Source of the DNA: Eggerthellaceae bacterium
GTDB taxonomy: Bacteria; Actinomycetota; Coriobacteriia; Coriobacteriales; Eggerthellaceae
Assembly (NCBI GenBank): GCA_022791455.1
Contig: JAAVZC010000014.1
Location: 1 to 64,000 of the forward strand
Direction of reading: 5' to 3'
DNA length: 64,000 nucleotides
Shown: piece after piece, positions 8,223-16,637 of the stretch
Layout: each line of letters starts with the position of its first letter
Numbering within the stretch: position 1 is the stretch's first letter
Translations under genes and position numbers: made by a program
Notes under the pieces: generated by a model
Told to the model about the DNA's origin: nothing
Database searches by the model: none
What the model saw: the letters and a program-made list of their open reading frames with translations, nothing else

Positions 8223-8810
8223 TTACTCACCGCTCTTCCAGGTTGCATACTTATCGGAGAGGAGATAGGCCGTGCCCGGCTGATTCCCCACGTCGGTCAG
8301 ACGATGAACCGATTGCGGCTTCGCGGCCAGGGCCTTGGAAGCGTCGGAGTTCGGGTCATCAAGGTCGCCCAGGAAACGGGCGGAGCCGCAGCATACGGTG
8401 ACGCACAGCGGATCCACCGGGCCGTCAGCGGTCCAGCGCTGGGAGCACAGGGTGCACTTCTCCACCACTTTCTCCTCGCGGTTCCAGTTGCGCACGTCGT
8501 AGGGGCAGGCCATCATGCAGTACTTGCAGCCGATGCACTTCTCCTTGTCCACCAGCACCACGTCGGTGTCGGGGTCGCGGTAAGAGGCACCGGTGGGGCA
8601 CACGTGCACGCAAGGGGCGTCCTTGCACTGCTGGCACATAACCGGCAGGTAGTACTGCTCCAGTTTCGGGTATTCGCCGGTCGGGCCCACCTTCATTACC
8701 TTGTTCCAGTGCTCGCCCAGGGCAACACCGTTCTCGTTCTTGCAGGCCACTTCGCAGGCCTGGCATCCAATGCAGCGGTCGAGGTCGACCACCAGGGCAT
8801 AACGCGTCAT
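8223..8810 (-). CDS. DmsB-type four-cluster ferredoxin subunit, module 2
   Basis: This 195-residue subunit has cysteine groups CIGCQACEVACKNENG (residues 13-28), CQQCKDAPCVHVCP (about 60), CIGCKYCMMACP (about 93) and CTLC...CVTVCC (about 118-142), enough for four [4Fe-4S] clusters. It links the membrane anchor to the Mo subunit. The ATG shares one base with the stop of the catalytic gene (TAATG), and the anchor gene begins 2 bp past its own stop, so the three subunits are tightly coupled. The C-terminal YLLSDKYATW motif recurs in the module 3 and 4 copies in similar form. Confidence 0.93.
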   Translation of the reverse strand: MTRYALVVDLDRCIGCQACEVACKNENGVALGEHWNKVMKVGPTGEYPKLEQYYLPVMCQQCKDAPCVHVCPTGASYRDPDTDVVLVDKEKCIGCKYCMMACPYDVRNWNREEKVVEKCTLCSQRWTADGPVDPLCVTVCCGSARFLGDLDDPNSDASKALAAKPQSVHRLTDVGNQPGTAYLLSDKYATWKSGE

Positions 8811-11632
8811 TAGTACACACCTCCTGTGTTATCGCTCGGCGTCGGCAACCAGGACTGGAAGTCCTCGGGCTCGTACCAAATGCCCTCGGGGCGCTCTGCC
8901 TTGGTAACTTCAACTTGGAACCCGCGCAGGGTATAGGAACCGCACTCGGGGTTGTAGGGCCCTTCGCGCTTGGTCAGGATGTTCATGTTGCAGGTCGTCC
9001 AGCTCTTGCGAGCATCGGCGCCCTCGGTCTCCAGGAACTCGGGGTTCCAGAAGCGCTCCATGTACACGCAGCCGTGGGAGATGCCGGGAGTGACGTAGGC
9101 CACGCCGTAGACGCCCTCGGGAGCGTACTTGTTGTTCTCGGTACGGCGGGAGGTGACGCGCACCCAGTCGCCGCTCTCGATGCCGCGCTGAGCCGCCGCA
9201 TCCGGATCGATCCACACCTCGGGGGCGGGGTACAGCTCGCGGATGTAGGGGATGTTGCGCAGCGTGGAGTGATGAATGAAGGGCAAGCGGCCTTCGGACA
9301 TGACCAGCGGGTACTCGGTGTCGTCCAGCGGAGACTCGCTGGGCTCCCAGTAGTAGGGCATGGGCTTGTAGTCCTCGTCCACCGGCGGCATGTCGAAGTT
9401 CGGGTGCTGGCCGCGACGGCCCACCTCGATGATCTTGTCCACGTAAATGCACAGCTTGCGGGGGCTGTTGGTGATGTCGGTGGGATCGCACTTCTTCGGG
9501 TTCCACCCGATGTAGGTGCCGTCCTCCTGCAGGCCCATGTAGGTCTTCTGGTAGGGAGTGGCCTGCCACATGTCCTCGTCGCCGCAGTTCTGCCACGGGT
9601 TCAGGGCACGGGTCTCCTCGAAGGTCTTGCCCTCGATGCACATGCACTCCTTGAACAGGTCGAAGTCGCTCTGCGCGTAGTAGATCTCATCCACGTAGTA
9701 GCACTGGTAGGCCTGCTCGTCGCCCAGGTCGGCGCACTTCTTCATGATGGTGCCCCAGGTGAAGCGGTCGTCGGCATGCTCGAACAGAATGGTGGCGGGC
9801 ATGTACATACCGGCCAGGTTGCCGCCGTTCTGAGTGTAGAGGGACTCCAGCCACTCGGTGATGGGGAACATCACGTCCGCCGCCTCGAAGGTGAACGAGG
9901 TGGGGTACATGTAGGAGTGGGAGATGAAGTCGAACTTGGTCATGGCCTCGATCCACGAGGACGCGTCGGCCAGGGTGACCAGCTTGTTGCCCGAACGTTC
10001 GATCCACACATGCGGCTGATAGGGCTCGCCGGTCATGATGGCGTCGTACACCGAGGGGATGTGGGAGTGCTGCCAGCAGCCGAAGCCCTTGTGCTCCACA
10101 TAGCCCAAGCGCTCGATGATGGCCTGCGGGGTCTGGTACTCGTAGTTGCTCTTGTTGTCGTTGGGCTCCCATTCCTGACGCTGCGAGGGGCGCATCGACT
10201 GGAACAGGTTGCGCTTGATGCCAATCTGGGTGTACACCGGCGGCGTCATGGGACGGGTGGTGGAAGCGGCGCCCGGCTGCTCGATGTTGCCGCGCAGCAG
10301 GGTGAGCACGCCGATGACCATACCGGCCTGAGTCGACTGCGGATGCTGGTCGGTGGAAACGCCCAGCGAGATGGCGCCGTAGGTTGCCTCGGCGTACATC
10401 TTGATGGCGGCCTCCAGGTCGTCCTTGTCCACCCAGCAGGTCTCGGCGGTCTTCTCCAGCGTCCACTCGGCGGCGTTTTCCTTCTCCGCCTGGCCCGCGG
10501 TCTTGCAGGTGATGGTGGTGCCGTCCTTCAGCTTCACCTCGTACTCGCCGAACACGGCGGGGTTGTAGGAGGCTTCGTTTTCCGGAGAGAGCACGAAGGC
10601 CTTGGTCACCTGGCCGGTGACCTCGTCGAAGTACACGTAGGTTTCGCCGTCGGAGGTGTCCATGCCTTCAACGTCGGAGGCGCGCAGCAGAAGGCCGGAT
10701 TCCTCGCGGGAGTCCACCAGGAAGGGCAGGTTGGTCCACTTCTTCACGAACTCGGTGTTGATGAGGTTGTTCTCCAGAATGTAGTTGGTCCAGCCAAGGC
10801 CCATGGCAACGTCGGTGCCGGGGCGGATGGGTAGCCAGATGTCGGCGCGCGCGGCGTCGGCGGTGTAGCGGGGGTCGATGACGACCGTCTTGCAGCCGTG
10901 CTCGCGCAGCTCTACACAGCAACGGCCAGGCTGGGCAGGGCCAGACTGAGCAGGGCCGGTACCCCAGATGACGAAGCATTCGCAGTCGTAGTTGGGGTTG
11001 TACAGGTCGGGGCACTGGCCGTCGGCAATGGACGGGAAGTCTACGCCGCCGAACATGATGGACGTGAGGATCCAGTCACGGGGCATAGCGCACTGGGCAG
11101 CACCGGGCTCGTACACGTTGCCGGCACCCCAGTAGGCGCGGAACGCCAGCGGGTCGTTGAACGACGGGTTGCCGCCGCCGCCCGAAGTGGCCAGAAGGCC
11201 GTTACGGCCGGTCTTGTCGCGCATCTCCAGCAGGGCCTCGGCCACCATGGTGATGCCTTCGTCCCAGGTGATGCGCTCCCACTTGTTGTCCACACCGCGC
11301 TCGCCCACGCGCTTCATGGGGTACTTAGTGCGGTTGGGGTGGTAGAGCATGTTGATGCCCGCCAGACCCTTGGCGCACAGACGGCCGCGGGAGAACACGC
11401 TGCGGGAGTCGCCCTCCAGGCGCACGGCACGACCGTTGCGCATGGTCACGCGCACCGGGCAAGCCAGAACGCAGGAGCGGCAATAGGTGCCCATCTCCTC
11501 AACAACGTCCTCGTCGGCGAAAGCCTTGGAAGACTCCACGAGGTTGCTCACCGCCACGGTGCCAAGCGCCGCAGCAGCGCCGGCCGCAGCCGACAGCTTC
11601 ATGAAAGATCGGCGTGTTACCGAATTGGTCAT
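8810..11632 (-). CDS. DMSO-reductase-family molybdopterin oxidoreductase, catalytic subunit, module 2
   Basis: This 940-residue enzyme has a Tat signal (TRRSFMKLSAAAGAAAALG) and an N-terminal cluster site CRSCVLACP...LCAKG (about residues 48-85). SGGGGNP, FEPGAAQC-type (YEPGAAQCAMPR, about 173), SIAD (about 200), WLPIRPGTD and the C-terminal YPLVMSEGRLPFIHHSTLR follow, typical of MopB enzymes. Cofactor should be Mo-bisPGD and the active site should face outward after export. It is first of the tightly packed ABC set and follows an unrecognised 257-residue gene by 60 bp. It resembles the module 3 enzyme more than the module 1 enzyme in motif wording. The substrate cannot be inferred. Eggerthellaceae catechol dehydroxylases and several organic-acceptor reductases belong to this superfamily. 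Confidence 0.93.
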   Translation of the reverse strand: MTNSVTRRSFMKLSAAAGAAAALGTVAVSNLVESSKAFADEDVVEEMGTYCRSCVLACPVRVTMRNGRAVRLEGDSRSVFSRGRLCAKGLAGINMLYHPNRTKYPMKRVGERGVDNKWERITWDEGITMVAEALLEMRDKTGRNGLLATSGGGGNPSFNDPLAFRAYWGAGNVYEPGAAQCAMPRDWILTSIMFGGVDFPSIADGQCPDLYNPNYDCECFVIWGTGPAQSGPAQPGRCCVELREHGCKTVVIDPRYTADAARADIWLPIRPGTDVAMGLGWTNYILENNLINTEFVKKWTNLPFLVDSREESGLLLRASDVEGMDTSDGETYVYFDEVTGQVTKAFVLSPENEASYNPAVFGEYEVKLKDGTTITCKTAGQAEKENAAEWTLEKTAETCWVDKDDLEAAIKMYAEATYGAISLGVSTDQHPQSTQAGMVIGVLTLLRGNIEQPGAASTTRPMTPPVYTQIGIKRNLFQSMRPSQRQEWEPNDNKSNYEYQTPQAIIERLGYVEHKGFGCWQHSHIPSVYDAIMTGEPYQPHVWIERSGNKLVTLADASSWIEAMTKFDFISHSYMYPTSFTFEAADVMFPITEWLESLYTQNGGNLAGMYMPATILFEHADDRFTWGTIMKKCADLGDEQAYQCYYVDEIYYAQSDFDLFKECMCIEGKTFEETRALNPWQNCGDEDMWQATPYQKTYMGLQEDGTYIGWNPKKCDPTDITNSPRKLCIYVDKIIEVGRRGQHPNFDMPPVDEDYKPMPYYWEPSESPLDDTEYPLVMSEGRLPFIHHSTLRNIPYIRELYPAPEVWIDPDAAAQRGIESGDWVRVTSRRTENNKYAPEGVYGVAYVTPGISHGCVYMERFWNPEFLETEGADARKSWTTCNMNILTKREGPYNPECGSYTLRGFQVEVTKAERPEGIWYEPEDFQSWLPTPSDNTGGVY

Positions 11633-11692
11633 ATAGGTTTCCTCCTTCTCTAAATCTCAGTCTCGGTCACCGCGCAGGTGGCCGAGATGGCG

Positions 11693-12466
11693 TTATTTGA
11701 CATAAGCCTTGCCAGCATCGGTGGTCACCCAGCCCTGCTCCCAGCGAAGACCCGCGGCCTTCTCCAGGCGATCGATGTAAGTGCTGGGGTAGATGGCCAT
11801 CTGGCCGTTTTCCTTCACGCGCACCGCAGCCATCTGCTTCACCGCTTCTTCCAAGTCGGCGAAGGTCTGCTTCTTCTCGGCGCACGCCTTCAGGATGTAC
11901 TCGTAGGCCTCCACCTGGTCGGCATCGGCACCGTCGATGAGGGCCTTCATGCGCGCCTCGGGGGTGAACGACGCTTCGAACTGGCTGCCGGGGTCCGTCA
12001 GATTGAGGGATCCGGCATCGCTGCCATCGGACTCGATGGCGCCGGCGCGCTCCATGATGGCGATCAGGATGCGCTCGGACTGCAGCGAAGATGCGAACTG
12101 CGGCTGCTCGCCCAGGTACTTCTCCACCTCTGCATAGGAGGCACCGGGGTGCTCCTTCACATAGGCCATGATGAGATAGCACAGCTCGCGGTGACGGGGG
12201 TGGCGCTCCACGCTCTCGCGGATGCGCTCGATGCGCTCGTCGGCAGACATGGCGGCAAGGGCCTCCGTGTCCGGCTCGATGCTGGTGTCCGGAGTTTCGC
12301 CGGTGTTGCCATGGTAGGTGTCGGCATCGCCCAAGACCCCTACTTCAGCATCGGTCGCATTAACAATGGCCGAACCGAAACCAGTCTCTTCCACGCGCGC
12401 TGCGGTACCCCCCTCTCGCGCCTGCGCGGCAAGCGCCTCGAGAGCCGCCTTGAAACCTTTTGGCAT
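11693..12466 (-). CDS. Unrecognised soluble protein heading module 2 (winged-helix-like C-terminus)
   Basis: This is 257 residues with no signal or membrane helix. The first half shows ELCYLIMAYVKEHPGASYAEVEKYL...ILIAIMERAGAIE. The second half shows YILKACAEKKQTFADLEEAV...YPSTYIDRLEKAAGLRWEQGWVTTDAGKAYV. The two halves look like a duplicated wing-helix-type unit. The end pattern P-S-x-Y-I-D-x-L-E-K-A is shared with the heads of modules 3 and 4, and a weaker form with module 1. GGAAGGA precedes the ATG. The gene is divergent from a LuxR-type regulator and is the first gene of the operon. Its constant position just before the catalytic gene suggests a module-specific accessory role, such as sensing or assembly, but no known family was recognised. 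Confidence 0.75.
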   Translation of the reverse strand: MPKGFKAALEALAAQAREGGTAARVEETGFGSAIVNATDAEVGVLGDADTYHGNTGETPDTSIEPDTEALAAMSADERIERIRESVERHPRHRELCYLIMAYVKEHPGASYAEVEKYLGEQPQFASSLQSERILIAIMERAGAIESDGSDAGSLNLTDPGSQFEASFTPEARMKALIDGADADQVEAYEYILKACAEKKQTFADLEEAVKQMAAVRVKENGQMAIYPSTYIDRLEKAAGLRWEQGWVTTDAGKAYVK

Positions 12467-12565
12467 ATTCTTCCTTCCTCTCCGATTGCCCGGTTCCCTT
12501 ATGCTCCGGGCCTTCCGTGCCTTTCGGCACCGTCAATTTTGACGGGACGGCAACGGCTGAAAAAC

Positions 12566-12580
12566 CTCCACGATGGAGTA
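12566..12580. promoter_or_regulatory. Putative operator, copy 1 (CTCCA-N3-TGGAGTA)
   Basis: The sequence CTCCACGATGGAGTA is a near-perfect inverted repeat about 100 bp upstream of the first gene of module 2. A second copy lies 132 bp away, nearer the regulator gene. It is probably the binding site of the adjoining LuxR-type protein. Confidence 0.5.
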
Positions 12581-12697
12581 ACTTTCACGTTCGATTGAGT
12601 AAAAACAATGAGTCACCTCGTCAGAAAATACCGATGCGAAAAAGCACCTCTCACCTGGGAAGTCTTTTACCGCTACTAAACCGCCCCTCAAGAAATA

Positions 12698-12712
12698 CTC
12701 CATAATGAAGTA
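12698..12712. promoter_or_regulatory. Putative operator, copy 2 (CTCCA-N3-TGAAGTA)
   Basis: The sequence CTCCATAATGAAGTA matches copy 1 at all but three positions, and with two bases more on the left it reads TACTCCA-TAA-TGAAGTA, an inverted repeat with one mismatch. It lies 78 bp before the regulator's ATG, so each of the two divergent genes has one copy near it. Confidence 0.5.
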
Positions 12713-12790
12713 GGCCGCGCCCCATCGTAACTAGTACAATTACAGCTAGTGCTTCTAAACAGGGGAACAAGCGGGGGGAGGACAGCTGCG

Positions 12791-14392
12791 ATGACGCTGA
12801 GCGCCGATGTGGCCAAGAATTCAATGAGTCTGCGTGCCTTGGGCTTCGGCTTCTGGCAAGCCTGGTCTCTGGTGACTTACACGAGCGGGTTTTTGAACAG
12901 CGGCCAAGGAGCGGTGCTCTCCGGCGCCGAGCAGATAGACGCAAGCGCGCTCATGATGCTGTCGCTCATAGGCCTCATTCTCACCGTCATCTTGCTGCCC
13001 CTCTACAAGCGCACCGACAGCTGGCTCATCACCCATTGGTTCCCCTTAACCGGTGGCGCGCTGGCGGCCGTTTCCACCTTGGTGGTGTGCTGCGTGTTCG
13101 CGGGCCTCTTGGCCGACCCTGCCCTGTTCTACTTCGCCTGCTTTGTGGCTGGCATCGGAAACGGCATGCTGTGCTTGGCTTACGGGCCGGTTATCGGCTC
13201 GCTGCCCCCGAGAGAGTCCTTCCTGGCAGTTTGCAAGTGCATGGTTTTGTGCTGTGTCATTTATTTCGTCAGCTCTAACGCTCCCTTCGGCCTGCGCTGC
13301 GCCTTCTGCGTGGTCATTCCCCTCATTTCCGGTATCCTTGCCTCGTTCGGCCGCACCGGCAGCAACAGCGCCGCTGAAGAGATCATGCAGCGCGTCTCCC
13401 TCACGGTTTCCAGCGTGCGCTTCTTCGTGGCCATGCTTATCATCGGGGGCGCGGCGTCGTTTATCCGCAGCCCGTTTCTGGCCTCGAACCCCCTGGCTTC
13501 CTCGGTGGCCATCTGGGACGGCCTGGGCACCTTCATCGTGCTTCTGGTATCGCTGGCACTGGTGCTGCTGTATCAGCTGACCGGGAAATCGTGCCGGGCG
13601 GGCGTGCTCTACTACTCCATCAGCCTGCTCATCATCGCGTTTCTGGTGGCCAATCTCATTGTGGTGGAAAATGGAAACCAGGTGATGGCCGCCGTTTTGG
13701 CCGAGTGCTCATCGGTACCGCGCCTGCTCATGAACGTGGCTTTCGACACCATCATCTTCTACATCATCTACCAGTCGAAGATGTCGCCCGCAAAAACCAT
13801 GGGCATCAGCCACGGCTTCAAATCGGTGGGCATTTTGGCCGGCAGCCAGCTGGGCTTTCTGCTTACCACCAACGCCGAGTCTGCCATTGCCCTTACCTGC
13901 ATCGTCATCTTCTGCGTGGTGGTGGCGCTGGTGCTCATAGCGCCTGAAAAGGTGCTCTCAATCGCGCTCATTCCCATCGACGACCACGACGCCGACCCTG
14001 CCTCTTTGGCGCTGGACGAGGTGGAAGGAGGCGAAGACGAGGACGCCCCTACCGCCGGCGATGCGCCCGGCAGCTCCGACGACCAGGAAGCCTCCCCTGC
14101 CGACAATGCGGCCGGAAGCGAGGAAGCCGTGCCCAAGGGCAAGCGCCTGTGGCACCGCCGCTGCCAGCTGGTGAGCGACCAATTCCAGCTCTCCCCGCGC
14201 GAGCGAGAGGTCTTGGGACTGCTCTCGCTGGGCCATGGCAGCGAATACATCTCCGAGCAGCTGGTGATCTCGCTTTACACCGCGCGCACCCACGTGCGCA
14301 ACATCTACGGAAAGACCGGCGTCCACTCCCGCGAAGAGCTCATCCAGCTCATCAAAACCACCGAAGTAGACCCCACCGCCTTCCAACGGTAG
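12791..14392 (+). CDS. LuxR-family transcriptional regulator with polytopic membrane sensor domain (beside module 2)
   Basis: This is 533 residues. About 12 hydrophobic helices occupy residues 15-400, resembling a transporter fold. An acidic Asp/Glu/Ala-rich linker (about 405-455) follows, and then a C-terminal LuxR/GerE helix-turn-helix: LSPREREVLGLLSLGHGSEYISEQL...TARTHVRNIYGKTGVHSREEL (about 470-525). Proteins of this build are common in Eggerthellaceae next to molybdoenzyme operons and are thought to sense the substrate in the membrane and activate the operon. The ATG at 12791 is chosen because GGGGAGG sits ten bases upstream and an earlier in-frame ATG lacks one. It is divergent from module 2 and convergent with the module 3 chaperone gene, so module 2 is the likely target. 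Confidence 0.9.
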   Translation: MTLSADVAKNSMSLRALGFGFWQAWSLVTYTSGFLNSGQGAVLSGAEQIDASALMMLSLIGLILTVILLPLYKRTDSWLITHWFPLTGGALAAVSTLVVCCVFAGLLADPALFYFACFVAGIGNGMLCLAYGPVIGSLPPRESFLAVCKCMVLCCVIYFVSSNAPFGLRCAFCVVIPLISGILASFGRTGSNSAAEEIMQRVSLTVSSVRFFVAMLIIGGAASFIRSPFLASNPLASSVAIWDGLGTFIVLLVSLALVLLYQLTGKSCRAGVLYYSISLLIIAFLVANLIVVENGNQVMAAVLAECSSVPRLLMNVAFDTIIFYIIYQSKMSPAKTMGISHGFKSVGILAGSQLGFLLTTNAESAIALTCIVIFCVVVALVLIAPEKVLSIALIPIDDHDADPASLALDEVEGGEDEDAPTAGDAPGSSDDQEASPADNAAGSEEAVPKGKRLWHRRCQLVSDQFQLSPREREVLGLLSLGHGSEYISEQLVISLYTARTHVRNIYGKTGVHSREELIQLIKTTEVDPTAFQR

Positions 14393-14442
14393 GGGCCGAA
14401 AAGGCGCTAAAGAGGATCAGAGAATTGGCTCGTTGCCCGGAT

Positions 14443-15126
14443 TTACGCCTCTTCGGCCACTATCAGCATGCTTTCATCCAGCAGCTCGCCATCCAGCCGC
14501 ACAAAAGCACGGGTCATGAGAGCAATGCCGAGATAAAACCGCGTGCGACACACGCATTCGACCGCTGTGCAGAAGTCGCCGATCCACCCTATCAGATGGC
14601 TCTCCCAGAACTCTTTCTGCATAGCGACACTCTTGCGCACCCCCTCAGCATCACCCCGCTGATACAGCGCTACGCTTTTTTCTGCTAAATGGGCCATGAA
14701 TTCAAACTCGAAAGAGATATGGTCTTCCGGCACTTTCAAGGACGCATCGGGGAGGACGCCTTCTTTGAGCATCATCTTGTACACCGAATCGCGAGCCGGC
14801 CCCATGAGCAGCCCCGTTTCGCTGGTAAAGCAGCTCTCGAAAGGCACCGCGCGCTTTTCGGCTTTCGCCGCACCTGCGGCCAGAAACGTATGTGCGTAAT
14901 CCACAGCCAACTCTTCTCTCGTGGCGGGATTCACATGGCGAAGGCACCGGGCCACTTCCTTCGCGCCTCGCGAAAGTTCTTCGTCCAGCTGCCCAAACGT
15001 CCCGTAATCATACTCGGCCAATGTCGCAATTTGATCCGACGTCAGCTCGGTAAAGTATAGGGATGCGAGCATCCGATAGATGCTAATCCTTAGCTCGCTC
15101 ATTTGAACGAAATCATCTGCCGCCAT
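14443..15126 (-). CDS. TorD/DmsD-type molybdoenzyme chaperone, module 3
   Basis: This 227-residue helical cytoplasmic protein has the family blocks IYRMLASLYFTELTSDQIA at the N-terminus, AVPFESCFTSETGLLMGPARDSVYKMM (about 90-115), and PEDHISFEFEFMAHL (about 130). It should hold the module 3 catalytic subunit until molybdopterin is loaded. The start at 15126 has AGGAG eight bases upstream; longer versions would run back through a terminator hairpin and are unlikely. That hairpin (15181-15218) separates it from the anchor gene, leaving only about 55 bp and no convincing promoter. The next gene is a convergent LuxR-type regulator. Confidence 0.88.
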   Translation of the reverse strand: MAADDFVQMSELRISIYRMLASLYFTELTSDQIATLAEYDYGTFGQLDEELSRGAKEVARCLRHVNPATREELAVDYAHTFLAAGAAKAEKRAVPFESCFTSETGLLMGPARDSVYKMMLKEGVLPDASLKVPEDHISFEFEFMAHLAEKSVALYQRGDAEGVRKSVAMQKEFWESHLIGWIGDFCTAVECVCRTRFYLGIALMTRAFVRLDGELLDESMLIVAEEA

Positions 15127-15180
15127 CGTCCGTCTCCTCTCGAAAGCCCGCAAGCGCGCGCCGCTCTTCTCGTCTAACCA

Positions 15181-15218
15181 ATAAAAAAAGGGTGCTGGCC
15201 CCATGAAGGCCAGCACCC
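15181..15218 (-). terminator. Terminator between anchor and chaperone genes, module 3
   Basis: A perfect 11-bp stem (15190-15200 with 15208-15218, loop CCATGAA) is followed on the minus strand by TTTTTTTAT. It lies 6 bp past the anchor stop and before the chaperone gene. The same placement is seen in module 2. Confidence 0.88.
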
Positions 15219-15224
15219 GATGCA

Positions 15225-16004
15225 TTACCCAAAGAAGTTATACATATTGTTAGCGATCACCCACATCGACACGCGCAGGAGAAGCGCAGCAATAGTCGAT
15301 GCCGCTACGAAAATCCACGGAAAAGCCGGGGACATGCGACGCCGCCCCACAACCGAAACCACCAGGGCCACGGCGCCGCAGATAACTGCCGCCAAGAAAA
15401 ACCCGGGGGCTGCTTCGAAACCGCCGCAAGATGCCCCATACGCAAGTACTCCCAGAAGACCCAAGATCGAGCAGGCAAGGGCAAGGAGCGCGCCTCGGCT
15501 CTTTCCCTCATCATCCGAGCCTGCGGCAAAGGCCCACCACAAACCGGCTCCAACAGGCAACACCGAAGCGAGGTAGCCAATGGGAAGCAGGACGGTATTC
15601 CATGCCGGCTGCGCCTCCATCATGTAGGAATAACCGGCCATGAACGCCAAAAGAACTCCCGCAATGCCGCCGAGCACGCCCAGTACCTTCGCCGGGCCTG
15701 TCGCGTTACGCTTTACGCACACCAGATAGAGGATCGCAAGCACGGCGAACACCCCTACGAGCACCGCCTCGACGAAAATGCCAGAGGAAGGATGGGAAAG
15801 AGCGTTCATCATGCGGCCCGGATGCGACAGGTGGGTTACCGAAGCGAGGCCCCCGACCACCACGAGCACCAGAGCAACCGCTCCTGCCACAAAGCCACTG
15901 CGCCTCGTGGGTGGAACCACCTGATTTGCGCCGGCGAAGGCAAAAAGGCATCCGCCAGATCCCGTAAGAAGGGTAAACAGAACAAGAGACCATTGAATAC
16001 TCAT
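15225..16004 (-). CDS. DmsC-type membrane anchor subunit, module 3
   Basis: This 259-residue protein has about eight membrane helices and starts MSIQWSLVLFTLLTGSGG. It keeps SVTHLSHPGRMMNALSHPSSGIFVEAVLVG (about 55-85) and GYSYMMEAQPAWN (about 122), the same landmarks as in modules 2 and 4. It should oxidise menaquinol and hold the exported AB dimer. The ATG at 16004 was chosen because it lines up with the other anchors; a GTG three codons earlier is possible. The ferredoxin gene ends 9 bp upstream, and a strong terminator follows directly, so the ABC genes form one closed transcript with limited read-through to torD. Confidence 0.9.
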   Translation of the reverse strand: MSIQWSLVLFTLLTGSGGCLFAFAGANQVVPPTRRSGFVAGAVALVLVVVGGLASVTHLSHPGRMMNALSHPSSGIFVEAVLVGVFAVLAILYLVCVKRNATGPAKVLGVLGGIAGVLLAFMAGYSYMMEAQPAWNTVLLPIGYLASVLPVGAGLWWAFAAGSDDEGKSRGALLALACSILGLLGVLAYGASCGGFEAAPGFFLAAVICGAVALVVSVVGRRRMSPAFPWIFVAASTIAALLLRVSMWVIANNMYNFFG

Positions 16005-16013
16005 CGACCTCAC

Positions 16014-16637
16014 CTACTCCCCCAGCGCGCTGAACGCGTTGGTGTCGTGCCAGCCCTGAGCATCCTCGTGCCACTGTCCATATTTGTCGGAGAGGAGGTA
16101 CACGGTGGCCGGCTTGTTCCCAAAATCTTTCAGAGAGTGAACTGCGTCCGGCTTAGCGGCGATGGCCTTCGAGGCATCGGAGTTCGGATCGTCGAGGTCG
16201 CCGTAATAACGCGCATCCCCGCAGCAGGTGTACACGCAGAACGGCACTTCGCCGGCACTTGTGCGCTGGGCGCAGAGCGTGCACTTCTCCACCACTTTCT
16301 CCGTTTGGTTCCAACTGCGCACGCTGTACGGGCAGGCCATCATGCAGTATTTGCAGCCGATGCACTTTTCCTTGTCCACCAACACCACATTAGTATCCGG
16401 ATCGCGATAAGAGGCGCCGGTGGGGCACACCTTAACGCAAGGCGCGTTCTCGCATTGCTGGCACATAACCGGTAGGTAGTACAGGCTCAAATCGGGAAAC
16501 GTCCCATACGGCCCACAGGTAAGCACGCGATTCCAACGCTCCCCCAAGGGCAAATCGTTCTCATATTTGCACCCTACCTCACACGCTTTGCAGTCTATGC
16601 ATTTGTCGAGGTCCACAACTATGCAATAACGGCTCAT
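16014..16637 (-). CDS. DmsB-type four-cluster ferredoxin subunit, module 3
   Basis: This 207-residue subunit has CIDCKACEVGCK (residues 13-24), CQQCENAPCVKVCP (about 60), CIGCKYCMMACP (about 93) and CTLC...CVYTCC (about 118-141), giving four [4Fe-4S] sites. It is about ten residues longer than its paralogues at the C-terminus (GWHDTNAFSALGE). It passes electrons from the anchor to the Mo subunit. Its ATG overlaps the stop of the catalytic gene by 4 bp, which argues for coupled translation and 1:1 assembly. Confidence 0.93.
   Translation of the reverse strand: MSRYCIVVDLDKCIDCKACEVGCKYENDLPLGERWNRVLTCGPYGTFPDLSLYYLPVMCQQCENAPCVKVCPTGASYRDPDTNVVLVDKEKCIGCKYCMMACPYSVRSWNQTEKVVEKCTLCAQRTSAGEVPFCVYTCCGDARYYGDLDDPNSDASKAIAAKPDAVHSLKDFGNKPATVYLLSDKYGQWHEDAQGWHDTNAFSALGE

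Larger units (their letters stand above)
12467..12790. other. Divergent control region between module 2 and its LuxR-type regulator
   Basis: This 324-bp gap holds no gene. It has a hairpin CGTGCC-TTTC-GGCACC (12516-12531), an inverted repeat CGTCAA-TT-TTGACG (12531-12544), and two copies of a palindromic 15-mer (12566-12580 and 12698-12712, listed separately). A TACAAT at about 12734 could serve as a -10 for the regulator gene, although no good -35 is seen. The layout fits a shared, activator-dependent divergent promoter. Confidence 0.55.

Noticed and set aside
12516..12531. Hairpin CGTGCC-TTTC-GGCACC as a third copy of the napGH2/module 4 palindrome
   Set aside because: It resembles GGTGC...GCACC, but the spacer differs by one base and the companion TTCAA block is missing.
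15127..15225. Earlier start for the module 3 chaperone
   Set aside because: The extra 33 residues would be encoded by the terminator hairpin and resemble no TorD N-terminus.
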